Below are positions 7,574 to 16,078 of a DNA stretch of 61,903 nucleotides, one piece after another. Location of the stretch: positions 1 to 61,903 of the forward strand of contig JAQUWM010000009.1 of assembly GCA_028692885.1 (NCBI GenBank). Reading direction: 5' to 3'. Positions within the stretch are counted from its first letter, which is position 1; each line of letters begins with the position of its first letter. Both the position numbers and the translations under genes were made by a program. The DNA comes from Acetobacterium sp. Its GTDB lineage: Bacteria; Bacillota; Clostridia; Eubacteriales; Eubacteriaceae. The notes beneath the pieces were generated by a model. It did not search any database, was not told the origin of the DNA, and worked only from the letters and a program-made list of their open reading frames with translations.

Positions 7574-8610
7574 AAAAAATCTTATTAATTTTGTCGTTAC
7601 TGTGTCTGCCTTTTCTGGCTGGCGGCTGCGGCTCCGATGATCGGGCTGAGCTCACCGTTTATAACTGGGGCGACTATATGGACCCCGAGGTCATCGCCCA
7701 GTTTGAAGAAGAGTATAATTGTCGGGTCAATTACGAAACCTTCACCTCCAACGAGGATATGTATGTCAAGGTCAAGAATTCATCGGATACCTACGATGTG
7801 CTGGTCCCGTCTGATTATATGATTGAACGGTTGATTAGCGAAGACATGCTCCGGCCGATCACCAAAGACAATATTCCCAATCTAGCTAACATCGATGCCT
7901 CCGCCCAGGATCTCCCCTTCGATCCGGGCAATCAATACTCAGTGCCCTATTTCTACGGAGTTTTAGGGATAGTCTACAACACTGCCCAAGTCACCGACTC
8001 GGTCGACAGCTGGAATTTACTCTGGAATGATAAATACGCTTCCAAAATTCTGATGTACGACAGCATCCGCGACAGCATGGGGGTCTCATTGAAGCGACTG
8101 GGTTTCTCGATGAATGAAACCAATGAGGCCAATATCAATGCTGCCCGGGATGCCCTGATTGCTCAGAAGCCGCTGGTGATGGCCTATGTCACCGATAATG
8201 TCAAAAGCCTGATGGCCAGCGGTGACGCCGCCATGGCCGTGGTCTACTCCGGCGATGCGGCCATTATCATGAGTGAAACCGATAATCTCGATTTTGCCGT
8301 TCCCAAGGAAGGCTCCAATGCCTTTTATGATAATTTTGTGATTCCCAAAAATGCTCAAAATCCGGAATTGGCCGAGCAGTTCATCAATTTCATGCTGACT
8401 CCAGAAATTGCCGCCCGGAATATCGAATATGTGGGTTATTCCTCGCCGAATACCCCGGCTCTGGCCCTGCTTGATGCCAGCTGGTCAGACAATGCCGGTT
8501 TTAATATCAGCAAAGAAGATCTGGCCCGCAGCGAAATCTTCAAGGATCTGCCCAGTGATGTGATGGAAATCTATAACCGGGCCTGGACCGAAATCAATGT
8601 GTCTAACTAA
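7570..8610 (+). CDS. potD: polyamine ABC transporter substrate-binding lipoprotein
   Basis: The 346-residue protein starts with a lipoprotein signal (lipidated Cys near residue 20, AGGC) and continues with the PotD-like [12 protein letters not shown] strand, [12 protein letters not shown] near residue 76 and [12 protein letters not shown] near residue 120. It would bind spermidine or putrescine at the cell surface. Its start overlaps the potA stop by four bases and its AAAGGAG ribosome site lies inside potA. Without PotB/PotC nearby, import would need permeases from another locus. Confidence 0.9.
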   Translation: MKKILLILSLLCLPFLAGGCGSDDRAELTVYNWGDYMDPEVIAQFEEEYNCRVNYETFTSNEDMYVKVKNSSDTYDVLVPSDYMIERLISEDMLRPITKDNIPNLANIDASAQDLPFDPGNQYSVPYFYGVLGIVYNTAQVTDSVDSWNLLWNDKYASKILMYDSIRDSMGVSLKRLGFSMNETNEANINAARDALIAQKPLVMAYVTDNVKSLMASGDAAMAVVYSGDAAIIMSETDNLDFAVPKEGSNAFYDNFVIPKNAQNPELAEQFINFMLTPEIAARNIEYVGYSSPNTPALALLDASWSDNAGFNISKEDLARSEIFKDLPSDVMEIYNRAWTEINVSN

Positions 8611-8725
8611 CGAAGATCCCAACCCCGATTGGCGTTGGCTAGATCACCTTGTATTCTGACCAGCCAGGCGATTTCACTGTTGGGTTCGCCATCGTTGCCT
8701 ACGCCATTAGCAAATGGTAAATAAA

Positions 8726-8757
8726 AAGATCTGAACACCGTGTTCAGATCTTTTTTT
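8726..8757 (+). terminator. potD terminator
   Basis: AGATCTGAACAC and GTGTTCAGATCT pair with almost no loop and are followed by an uninterrupted T run at 8751-8758. This is a strong intrinsic terminator. Confidence 0.85.
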
Positions 8758-8963
8758 TCACTTATTCTTTTTCCCAGCCCTAAAAATCCAGAAATACCGT
8801 TGATGACATCGGCACTGTTACCGAATTTCATCGATCCTGTCGACTTCTTTATTAGAAGTGGTGAAGGCAACACCAAACAAAAACAGCAGAATCGAAACAT
8901 CAGGATGACAAAAAAGAGTCCCTCCTCGGCATCATCAAAACCAAAGATCAGAATTCGATTGAT
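8758..8963. other. interval between potD terminator and glyoxalase gene, no recognised gene
   Basis: A minus-strand frame of up to 97 codons crosses this stretch and the potD terminator (8607-8900). It has no ribosome site and no recognisable domain. It could be decayed coding sequence, but I cannot name a parent. Confidence 0.4.
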
Positions 8964-9353
8964 CTAATTCCGGATAATCTCAATTTTGTAGCCGTCTGGA
9001 TCAGCTATAAAATAATAACGGGGTCGGCCATCACTGCCAAGTCCTTTTAGCTGGGTCGGTTGATAGCCCTTCGCTTCGTGAGCTGCCCAGGAAGCCTCAA
9101 GATCATCGACTAATACAGCGAGATGACCATAGGCTGTACCTAAATCATAGGGGACGTCCTGCCTATAATTGTAGGTCAGTTCCAATTGATGACCGTTGGG
9201 TTTACCATCGCTTAAAAACACCAGCGTATATTCATCGTTGGGTTCATCCCGACGCTTCACTTGCTCAAAGCCCAATGCTTCTTGATAAAATTCAATTGAA
9301 CGATCTAAATCGATCACCCGAATCATGGTATGTGCAATTCTGTAATTTCCCAT
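8964..9353 (-). CDS. gloA: lactoylglutathione lyase-like glyoxalase (VOC family)
   Basis: The 129-residue protein has the two beta-alpha-beta-beta-beta modules of glyoxalase I: HTMIRVIDLDRSIEFYQEAL near the N-terminus, LELTYNY near residue 58, YGHLAVLVDD near residue 75 and the C-terminal DPDGYKIEII. The His, Glu, His and Glu metal ligands appear in the expected places. It would detoxify methylglyoxal, although a low-molecular-weight thiol other than glutathione may be the cosubstrate. The second of two adjacent ATG codons is chosen because it has better spacing from AGGAGG. Confidence 0.85.
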   Translation of the reverse strand: MGNYRIAHTMIRVIDLDRSIEFYQEALGFEQVKRRDEPNDEYTLVFLSDGKPNGHQLELTYNYRQDVPYDLGTAYGHLAVLVDDLEASWAAHEAKGYQPTQLKGLGSDGRPRYYFIADPDGYKIEIIRN

Positions 9354-9376
9354 CATCGCCTCCTGTTTTTTATTTT

Positions 9377-9739
9377 TTAGTGGTGATCACCAGAACACCC
9401 CTCAGTCCCCTCAAAATTTCTGATCAGCGGTAAGGTTCGTTTTGCCATTAGGTCAATCGCTTCCAATCCTGAATAACCGCTTCCCAGATAACGGGTCACA
9501 CAACCATCAGCCAGCATATCAAAGGCCTTCTCACTGATAAAATTGCCAGTTATGATCCCCTCGCAATTCAAATCGATTATTTTTTGAGCTAAATTCTCAG
9601 CTGTCAAATCAGTTGTTATGTTGATTTCTTCGGTACTCATGTCCGAAATTTTTACCACCAACAGATTTTGATTTGCATCAAAATTATCAGATATCGGCGA
9701 CTCTAAAGTTTTTCCATTCATCATCATAGCAATTTTCAT
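9377..9739 (-). CDS. NifX/NifB-C-like dinitrogenase cofactor-binding family protein
   Basis: The 120-residue protein matches the NifX/NafY/NifB C-terminal fold: MKIAMMMNGKTLESPISDNFDAN, the central IIDLNCEGIITGNF strand-helix and the GLEAIDLM helix. Family members bind FeMo-co precursors or other Fe-S/metal clusters; many in non-fixing clostridia are of unknown function. The C-terminus carries a Cys and paired His (GCSGDHH) that could bind metal. An upstream in-frame TTG is rejected because GGAGA lies between it and the ATG at 9739. Confidence 0.75.
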   Translation of the reverse strand: MKIAMMMNGKTLESPISDNFDANQNLLVVKISDMSTEEINITTDLTAENLAQKIIDLNCEGIITGNFISEKAFDMLADGCVTRYLGSGYSGLEAIDLMAKRTLPLIRNFEGTEGCSGDHH

Positions 9740-9777
9740 TTGTTTCTCCAATCTATTTGTGAATTTTTACACTGTTA

Positions 9778-10536
9778 TTACGTCAAAGGAACGAGCATGG
9801 TTTTATAAAATGCGTAAGCTTTGGAAGATTTGCCGATGCAGTAACCGATATAGTGATCCAGCAGATCATTGATTTTTATCGCCTCAGCTGTATCGATCTC
9901 ACGATCTTTCAGCTGTTTGATCGGCTGTCTTAAAAAATCCCGCAGCAGCTCAAGCATGGCGGGGCTTAACTTATAGAGATATCCCGCTGTTGGTTCCCGA
10001 CAGCCGTTGCAGATGACCCCATTATTTTCAATGCTAAAGAGGCTTAAATCCTGCTTACCCTGACAAGCCGTGCATGTTTCCAAGATCGGGCGATAGCCTA
10101 AATAACTGACCAATTTCATCTGAAAGGCACCCACTAACACAAGGTCGTTTTTGGCTGTTCCGCCAGATATATAAAATAACACATGAAGGAGCAGCTTTAA
10201 AAGTTCCGGGCTTTTCTGGTAAAATTCGTAGGCATTATACATCAGATCCAGTAAATAGGAAGCCAATGCCATTTTAGTCAGATCATTCCGCAAGGGATAA
10301 AAGGCCTCAATTAAATTGGACTGATTGATGATGCCAAAGTTCTTGCCGGGATAATAAACAAATTCACTGTAGGCAAAGATCTGGGTGCTGGCCAGAAGGC
10401 CACTTTTTTGACGGCGGACGCCCCGGGCAATGCATTGAATCTTACCTTCTTCCTCAGTGAAGATGGTCAGAATTTTATCTTGTTCTTTATAGGGCTGCTC
10501 TCTGATAACCAGACCCTTTGTTTTAATCAGTGCCAT
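9778..10536 (-). CDS. recO: DNA repair protein RecO
   Basis: The 252-residue protein has the RecO N-terminal OB fold (KTKGLVIREQPYKEQDKILT) and a C-terminal domain with a four-Cys zinc site (CTAC about residue 147, CNGC about residue 169). RecO anneals SSB-coated single strands and loads RecA in the RecFOR pathway. The start is placed at the second of two ATG codons, six bases after GGGGAGA. It closes the conserved ybeY-dgkA-era-recO gene order, with only 20 bases between era and recO. Confidence 0.92.
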   Translation of the reverse strand: MALIKTKGLVIREQPYKEQDKILTIFTEEEGKIQCIARGVRRQKSGLLASTQIFAYSEFVYYPGKNFGIINQSNLIEAFYPLRNDLTKMALASYLLDLMYNAYEFYQKSPELLKLLLHVLFYISGGTAKNDLVLVGAFQMKLVSYLGYRPILETCTACQGKQDLSLFSIENNGVICNGCREPTAGYLYKLSPAMLELLRDFLRQPIKQLKDREIDTAEAIKINDLLDHYIGYCIGKSSKAYAFYKTMLVPLT

Positions 10537-10556
10537 CATTCTCCCCACCGAAGGAT

Positions 10557-11456
10557 TTATTCAAAATAACCTAAATCTTTCAGATCAAAATTCTTATCCC
10601 GCCAATCCGATCGCACCTTCACCCATAGCTGCAGATTAATCTGCGATTTGAGAAAAAACTCGATATCTTTCCGAGCCTGGGTACCAATTTTGGTCAGCAT
10701 TGAGCCGCCCTTACCGATCAGAATGCCCTTGTGGGTTTTTCGCTCACAGAAAATGGTGGCTTCGATGTCAATGATATCCTTACCTTTACGAGGTTTCATG
10801 GCCGTCACTTCTACGGCAATACCATGAGGTACCTCATCATTTAAAAGGTTCAGGAGTTTTTCCCGGATCAGTTCCTGAACGATCCAGCGTTCTGACTGAT
10901 CAATGATCATATCGGCCGGGAAAAACATCGGTCCCGGACTAAGTAGCCCGGTGATCAGGTTAAGCAGCTCTTTAACCCCATCCCCCGAAACAGCGGAAAT
11001 AGGAATGATTGCGTTAAGGAAATCATATTTCTGATAAGCCGCAATGGTAATTAACACATCTTCTTTAGGCAGTAGATCAATTTTATTGATGACTAGAATA
11101 ACCGGCGTCTTGCTGGCCTTGAGTTTTTCCAGAATATACTGATCCCCCGGGCCGATTTTTGTTTCCGGTTCGACCAGATATAAAACCACATCCACATCGG
11201 ATACGGTGTTTTCAGCGGCTTTTTGCATGTAGTCGCCCAATCGGTTTTTGGGGCGGTGCATCCCCGGGGTATCGATAAAGACCATTTGCGCCTGTTCATC
11301 GGTATAAATACAGCGAATAGCATTTCGGGTCGTTTGGGGTTTGGCCGAAGTGATCACCAGTTTTTCTCCCATGATATTATTAAGCAAGGTTGATTTCCCC
11401 ACATTGGGGCGACCGACGATGCTGATAAATCCGGATTTAAAGTTTTCGTTCATCAT
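10557..11456 (-). CDS. era: GTPase Era
   Basis: The 299-residue GTPase has the P loop GRPNVGKST near residue 16, DTPGMH near residue 62, the NKID specificity motif near residue 125 and a C-terminal KH domain with IGKGGSMLTKIG near residue 246. Era binds the 3' end of 16S rRNA and helps assemble the 30S subunit. It sits in the usual ybeY-dgkA-era-recO operon. The upstream ribosome site is weak (AGAAAG); either of two adjacent ATG codons could start it. Confidence 0.95.
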   Translation of the reverse strand: MMNENFKSGFISIVGRPNVGKSTLLNNIMGEKLVITSAKPQTTRNAIRCIYTDEQAQMVFIDTPGMHRPKNRLGDYMQKAAENTVSDVDVVLYLVEPETKIGPGDQYILEKLKASKTPVILVINKIDLLPKEDVLITIAAYQKYDFLNAIIPISAVSGDGVKELLNLITGLLSPGPMFFPADMIIDQSERWIVQELIREKLLNLLNDEVPHGIAVEVTAMKPRKGKDIIDIEATIFCERKTHKGILIGKGGSMLTKIGTQARKDIEFFLKSQINLQLWVKVRSDWRDKNFDLKDLGYFE

Positions 11457-11473
11457 TCACATTCTTTCTCTGG

Positions 11474-11845
11474 TTAAAAAAACCAATTGATAATTTTGGG
11501 TAAAAAGATAATCAGCCCCACGCAAACCGACATGATCGCGGCTATCATAACGGCGCCGGCGGCGGTGTCTTTGGCGACCTTAGCCAGATGATGGTATTCC
11601 TCAGTATAAAGATCGACCAGGGTTTCGATGGCGGTATTGATGATTTCCAGGATAAAAACGAAACCAATCACAATCACCAGCGCCAGCCATTCATAGCTCT
11701 CAATTTTAAAAATAAAACCAAAAGCCACGGCTAAGATCCCGACACCGAAATGAATACGCATGTTAGGCTGGGTTTTAAGGGTGTGTAAAATACCTTCGAT
11801 GGCAAAAGAAAAACTCTTTTTTAACTTTCTTCTGATCTTTCCCAC
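11474..11845 (-). CDS. dgkA: diacylglycerol/undecaprenol kinase, DgkA family
   Basis: The 123-residue membrane enzyme has three hydrophobic helices and the conserved EIINTAIETLVDL segment near residue 66, which marks the Gram-positive undecaprenol kinase type. It recycles undecaprenol for cell-wall synthesis. The only plausible near-N-terminal start is GTG at 11845, which overlaps its own AGGAGG ribosome site, so the exact start is uncertain. It lies between ybeY and era as in many Firmicutes. Confidence 0.88.
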   Translation of the reverse strand: MGKIRRKLKKSFSFAIEGILHTLKTQPNMRIHFGVGILAVAFGFIFKIESYEWLALVIVIGFVFILEIINTAIETLVDLYTEEYHHLAKVAKDTAAGAVMIAAIMSVCVGLIIFLPKIINWFF

Positions 11846-11898
11846 CTCCTGATTTTTTGTTTCTGAATTTAGAATAAAATTTATGGAAGTCTCCCGAT

Positions 11899-12366
11899 TT
11901 AGTCGTCACCCATAATTTCTTTTTCGATGCGCCGCATCGCAGATTTTTCGTCATCTTCCATATGGTCATAACCCAACAGATGCAAAACGCTATGTACCGA
12001 CAGATAAGAAAGCTCCCGAGTCAGGGTGTTTCCGTATTCTTTGGCCTGCGTTTCGGCCTGCTGGATGCAGATGACGATATCACCGAGCAACAAGGGTAAA
12101 AAAGGATTATCTTTAATGATTGCTTCCCGATGAACAATAAAATCCTCATACATTGGAAAGGACAGCACATCGGTGACAACATCTTTGTCGCGGTACTCCG
12201 CATTGAGTTTTTTTATTTCATCAACACTGACAAATGAAAAACTTACTTCACATTCCACTTCAATTTCCTGATCGAGCAGGGTTCGCACCATGGCATCTTC
12301 GATTTCCTCCAGGATGGGGTCGGCTATTTCAAAATTACTGCGATTATCATAAGCGACTATGAGCAT
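11899..12366 (-). CDS. ybeY: endoribonuclease YbeY
   Basis: The 155-residue metalloprotein has the zinc motif H-x3-H-x5-H in HSVLHLLGYDH near residue 128 and the VTDVLSFPM segment near residue 65. YbeY acts in 16S rRNA maturation and ribosome quality control. The ATG is preceded by GAGAGGAAA. It heads the minus-strand group toward recO, and a MITE-like element lies in its upstream region, where it may affect the promoter. Confidence 0.93.
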   Translation of the reverse strand: MLIVAYDNRSNFEIADPILEEIEDAMVRTLLDQEIEVECEVSFSFVSVDEIKKLNAEYRDKDVVTDVLSFPMYEDFIVHREAIIKDNPFLPLLLGDIVICIQQAETQAKEYGNTLTRELSYLSVHSVLHLLGYDHMEDDEKSAMRRIEKEIMGDD

Positions 12367-12381
12367 ATTATTTCCTCTCTG

Positions 12382-12502
12382 TATAAGTTGGATTAAAGAA
12401 TTTTGTCAATCAAACTGGCTAATTGTGCAGTGTGCGGTGAAGGGGCTGTCCCCCCTGTTTATCACGGATCGATGCTACATTTAATAGTTAATTCAACTTA
12501 TA
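12382..12502. repeat. MITE-like intergenic element, copy B (121 bp)
   Basis: This is the best-preserved copy. TATAAGTTGGATTAAA at the left is the inverted complement, with a mismatch, of the TTAATTCAACTTATA end at the right. The core contains GGGGCTGTCCCCCC and ATCACGGATCG. It fills the interval between the histidine phosphatase gene and ybeY and so supplies the DNA just upstream of ybeY. Confidence 0.8.
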
Positions 12503-12515
12503 TGGTTTTGATTTT

Positions 12516-13223
12516 TTATTTCTTTTTTTTATGGGCTGCTTTATTTTTTGCTTCGGCTCTCGCAGCGGCGCGCATAGCCGATTTTTTGGCATCCGTTAAA
12601 GGTGTTTCATAGGGGATCAATTCATCATAGGGGGGCGTTGTCATGTGTGAGAGCATCCCGAAGCCATGGTTATAGTCAATTATGGTAATACTTCCCAATT
12701 TGATATCAAAATGCCATTTACAGTCAAGGGGCAGATTCAACATGTTGGTAAGCATCCCATGGATCGTGCCGCCATGAGCAACAATCAAGACCGTTTCACC
12801 CTCATTCAATTCAGTTAAAAATTCGGCACACAGGTCATGATATTCACGTTGACTCTGGCCTTCAGGCACTGGATAATCAATGTAATTGGCCATCCATTGA
12901 TCCCATTCGGCCTCGAAAATTTCAATACATTCGTCCCGGGTTTTACCTTCGAAAATACCAAAATTAAATTCCCGGAGCCGATGATCGACCTGGATCTCCT
13001 TGCCGGTCGAATTTCCCACGGCCTGAGCAATTTTAAAAGCCCGAGTGGTGGGGCTGGCAAAGATTTTATTAAATGACAATTTTTCATTAAGTACGACTAA
13101 TTCATTCACTAATATTTCTTTCATCGCTTTTCCCCGTAGGGTGTAATCAGATTCAGTGTGGCCATTGAGGCGATGCTCCACATTTCCAAATGTTTCGACA
13201 TGTCTTACTAATACAAGTTTCAT
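12516..13223 (-). CDS. histidine phosphatase family protein
   Basis: The 235-residue protein has the phosphoglycerate-mutase-like fold. The catalytic motif is LVRHVETFGN, a variant of the usual RHGET with Val in place of Gly; the second half has the conserved VAHGGTIHGML segment. The family includes cofactor-dependent mutases, alpha-ribazole phosphatase and broad phosphatases, so the substrate is open. The last 25 residues are Ala/Lys-rich (ending HKKKK) and probably disordered, which is unusual for the family. The gene lies alone between the copy B element and a divergent exporter. Confidence 0.82.
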   Translation of the reverse strand: MKLVLVRHVETFGNVEHRLNGHTESDYTLRGKAMKEILVNELVVLNEKLSFNKIFASPTTRAFKIAQAVGNSTGKEIQVDHRLREFNFGIFEGKTRDECIEIFEAEWDQWMANYIDYPVPEGQSQREYHDLCAEFLTELNEGETVLIVAHGGTIHGMLTNMLNLPLDCKWHFDIKLGSITIIDYNHGFGMLSHMTTPPYDELIPYETPLTDAKKSAMRAAARAEAKNKAAHKKKK

Positions 13224-13297
13224 TAATATTCTTCCTTACGTGATTTTAAACTTTGCCTCTATTATAACTCATTTTAATCAGGGAAACCAAAATATTT

Positions 13298-13326
13298 TTG
13301 CCAACTTCCGACTTTTTAGTTATAAT
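13298..13326 (+). promoter_or_regulatory. promoter of the EamA exporter gene
   Basis: TTGCCA (13298-13303) and TATAAT (13321-13326) are 17 bases apart, about 30 bases before the ATG. Confidence 0.65.
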
Positions 13327-13355
13327 TAATAAAGCACCTAAGAAAGGAAGTCACC

Positions 13356-14285
13356 ATGGAAAAAACTAAAAAACAATCGCTTTTGGCTGACCTGGGTCTG
13401 GTTGCGGTGGCATTTGTCTGGGGCAGTGGTTTTGTTGCTTCAAAAAATGCCCTGGACTCGATGTCGCCGATGATGCTGATGGCAGTCAGATTTACAATCG
13501 CCGCCCTGTTATCCGGATTTATCTTTCGGAAAAATTTAAAAAGCATCGCAAAAGAAACCATTCAGGCCGGTTGTGTGATCGGATTTTTTCTGTTCACTGC
13601 TTTTGCCGCCCAAATGATCGGCCTTCAATATATGCTCGCCGGAAAGCAGGCCTTTTTAACCGCTACCAATGTCATTATGGTACCCTTTATTTATTGGGTG
13701 GTAAAAAAACAGCGCCCCGATCAGTACAATTTTGTAGCGGCTTTTATTATGCTGTTGGGACTGGCGCTACTGACCATCGATTTTTCGATTGGTTTTTCCG
13801 TTAACCCCGGGGATGCTTTAACGCTATTATGCGCCCTTTTATATGCCGGTCACATCGTGGCGGTGGGAATTTACTCCAAACAGCATGACCCCATTGCCCT
13901 GACGGTGATACAACTTGGCTTTGCGGCTGCGGTTTCCTTAGCCTATGTTTTTATTTCAGGTGAATTTACCTTGGACATCCCGGTTCCCGGTCTTTTAAAT
14001 GGCCTGTATTTGGGGATATTCTGCACCTTCCTGGCCTTTTTGGGACAAACGGTTGCACAAAAATATACCAATTCCACTCATGCCGCCATTATTCTCAGTC
14101 TGGAGGCCGTTTTTGGAAGCCTGCTCGCGATTATTATCCTTAGTGATAACTTTACTTCGATTATGTTCTTGGGCTGTCTGATTATTTTTATGGGAATCCT
14201 GACCGCTGAGACCAAGTGGTCTTTTCTGAAGCCCATATTTCTTAAAACAAAACCGGAAAATCCAGAAAAACTGACCGAGATTTAG
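13356..14285 (+). CDS. DMT-superfamily EamA transporter
   Basis: The 309-residue protein consists of two EamA repeats of about five membrane helices each; the first starts VAVAFVWGSGFVASKNAL, and the second contains the HAAIILSLEAVFGSL signature near residue 240. Members export amino acids or metabolites, but the substrate cannot be read from sequence. The ATG follows AGAAAGGAAG. The gene has its own promoter and lies upstream of the nitronate monooxygenase-like gene. Confidence 0.85.
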   Translation: MEKTKKQSLLADLGLVAVAFVWGSGFVASKNALDSMSPMMLMAVRFTIAALLSGFIFRKNLKSIAKETIQAGCVIGFFLFTAFAAQMIGLQYMLAGKQAFLTATNVIMVPFIYWVVKKQRPDQYNFVAAFIMLLGLALLTIDFSIGFSVNPGDALTLLCALLYAGHIVAVGIYSKQHDPIALTVIQLGFAAAVSLAYVFISGEFTLDIPVPGLLNGLYLGIFCTFLAFLGQTVAQKYTNSTHAAIILSLEAVFGSLLAIIILSDNFTSIMFLGCLIIFMGILTAETKWSFLKPIFLKTKPENPEKLTEI

Positions 14286-14362
14286 CTTTTTCTTTACAGA
14301 TTAATTCTCAATATGCTATGATAACCTCCAATCGCAAGAATAATTGCAGAGGAGGTTTTTTT

Positions 14363-15433
14363 TTGAAAACTCAATTTAATATTGGAAATCTGGAATTTTC
14401 CAAACCGATCGTCCAGGGTGGTATGGGGATTGGTATTTCCCTTTCCAGCTTGGCCGGAAACGTCTCAAAGTTTGGCGGCCTCGGGGTCTTGTCTGGTGTC
14501 GAAATGGGCTCTGCTTACCCGGACTACCAAAAAAATCCCAAACAGGCCAACCGACAGGCCATGGAGGATCATTTTAAGCGCGCCAAAACAATATCCGGGG
14601 ATCGTCCCATTGGGATTAATATTATGGTGGCTCTGACGCAATACGAGCAATTGGTCAAAGATGCTGTGCAAACCGGTTTTGATATCATTTTTGCCGGTGC
14701 TGGTCTACCGTTAACCCTTCCCGAACTGACCCGTAATTCTTTAACTAAGATCGCCCCGATTATTTCTTCTAAACGGGTAGCCAAACTGATTTTAAAACAC
14801 TGGTGGCGTCACTACGAAGTTGCTCCAGATGCCATTGTCCTGGAAGGCCCGCTGGCCGGTGGTCATTTAGGCTTTAAAACTGAAGATCTTACTCCTGAGC
14901 GACTAGCTGAACAAGTTCTGCCATCCCTGATTCCCGGCGTACTTGAAGAAATCAAGCCTTATGAAGACCTGGTTGGACGACATATCCCCTTAATTGCCGG
15001 TGGTGGCATTACCACCGCAACCGATGTTCGGGAAACCCTGGAAGCCGGTGCCGATGCGGTGCAGGTCGGTTCACGATTTGTTGCTACTGTCGAGTGCGAT
15101 GCCTCCCTGGCCTTTAAAGAAGCCATGGTACATGCTAAACAATCCGATATCGAAATCATCGTCAGTCCCGCCGGTTTGCCAGGTCGGGCGATTCATAACC
15201 GCTTTCTCGAAGAGATTAAAGCGGGGCTACGACATCCCCAAAACTGTCCCATTAATTGCATTAAATCCTGTGATTATAAAACCGCTCCCTATTGCATCGG
15301 CCTGGCGCTGATTGCCGGGAAAGAGGGCGATCTGGAAAACGGCTATGTTTTTTCCGGTGCTAATGCCTATAAAATCACTGAAATCACAACCGTAGAAGCC
15401 TTAATGAATGAATTGATTACAGAGTTAAATTAA
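14363..15433 (+). CDS. nitronate monooxygenase-like FMN flavoprotein (FabK/2-nitropropane dioxygenase family)
   Basis: The 356-residue TIM-barrel protein starts at TTG 14363, nine bases after AGGAGG; extension to 14318 would include the ribosome site. Family signs are QGGMGIGISLSSLAG at the N-terminus, VLEGPLAGGHLGFK near residue 165 with the catalytic-type His, and the phosphate-binding IAGGGITTATDV near residue 215. It has a Cys-rich stretch (CPINCIKSCDYKTAPYC) near residue 300 that could hold a cluster or metal. It sits just before the fatty-acid operon, whose fabK is a shorter relative, but is separated by the fabT promoter. Confidence 0.78.
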   Translation: MKTQFNIGNLEFSKPIVQGGMGIGISLSSLAGNVSKFGGLGVLSGVEMGSAYPDYQKNPKQANRQAMEDHFKRAKTISGDRPIGINIMVALTQYEQLVKDAVQTGFDIIFAGAGLPLTLPELTRNSLTKIAPIISSKRVAKLILKHWWRHYEVAPDAIVLEGPLAGGHLGFKTEDLTPERLAEQVLPSLIPGVLEEIKPYEDLVGRHIPLIAGGGITTATDVRETLEAGADAVQVGSRFVATVECDASLAFKEAMVHAKQSDIEIIVSPAGLPGRAIHNRFLEEIKAGLRHPQNCPINCIKSCDYKTAPYCIGLALIAGKEGDLENGYVFSGANAYKITEITTVEALMNELITELN

Positions 15434-15517
15434 CGAATTTAACTACCCAGTCAGTTATTTTAGAAAACCGATAATTCTTAATGGGCGCTAAGAAAGCGGC
15501 TAAAATTTGAGCTTTTC

Positions 15518-15561
15518 TTGACAAATATTTTTTTAGGGCTATAATTAGTTAGATAATCTAA
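15518..15561 (+). promoter_or_regulatory. fabT promoter with overlapping operator
   Basis: TTGACA (15518-15523) and TATAAT (15540-15545) are 16 bases apart. Directly after the -10 lies TTAGATAATCTAA (15549-15561), an inverted repeat at the expected transcription start. It is a natural candidate for autorepression by the MarR-type regulator encoded 20 bases downstream. Confidence 0.75.
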
Positions 15562-15580
15562 TGATATTGGAGGTGACCTT

Positions 15581-16063
15581 TTGGACTCTTTTTCTTCCCA
15601 ACTCAATGCAGTTTTGGTTGATACGTTCAATAATATTTTAAAGTTTGAAGAAACTTTACTCAAACAATCAACAACTATTGATTTATCCATCAACGAAATG
15701 CACCTGGTTGAGCATGTGGGAAAAAACAAAAATGATGGAAAAACCATTAGTGATCTTGCCCAAAGTCTTAATATTACCCTCCCTTCTGTGACCGTGGCCA
15801 TCAATAAATTGGTCAAGAAAGGGTACGTAAAGAAAGAGAAGAGCAATACCGATGGACGCGTTGTTTACGTCCGGCTCACCGACAAGGGTTTACGGATCGA
15901 TAAAATTCACCAATATTTTCATGTGAAAATGGTAAAAGATATTTCAAAAGAAATGAGCGCTGAAGAAAAAGAAGTTTTAATTCACGGCATGGAAAAATTA
16001 AATGGTTTTTTCAGAAAAAAATTATCAAGGTTATCTGACGAAGATGAAACGTCTAAGCCTTAA
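15581..16063 (+). CDS. fabT: MarR-family regulator of fatty acid synthesis (FabT-like)
   Basis: The 160-residue protein is a winged-helix MarR regulator with helices leading to SDLAQSLNITLPSVTVAINKLVKKGYVKKEKSNTDGR. It starts at TTG 15581 with GGAGGTG upstream. Position at the head of the fab-acc operon is the hallmark of FabT, which represses the operon when bound to long-chain acyl-ACP. The palindrome over its own promoter supports autoregulation. The fab assignment rests on context, since MarR proteins are alike. Confidence 0.82.
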   Translation: MDSFSSQLNAVLVDTFNNILKFEETLLKQSTTIDLSINEMHLVEHVGKNKNDGKTISDLAQSLNITLPSVTVAINKLVKKGYVKKEKSNTDGRVVYVRLTDKGLRIDKIHQYFHVKMVKDISKEMSAEEKEVLIHGMEKLNGFFRKKLSRLSDEDETSKP

Positions 16064-16078
16064 TGCTTGGAGGAACAA

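Noticed and set aside
8607-8900. Minus-strand frame of 97 codons opposite the potD terminator
   Set aside because: It runs through the terminator hairpin, has no ribosome site and resembles no known protein.
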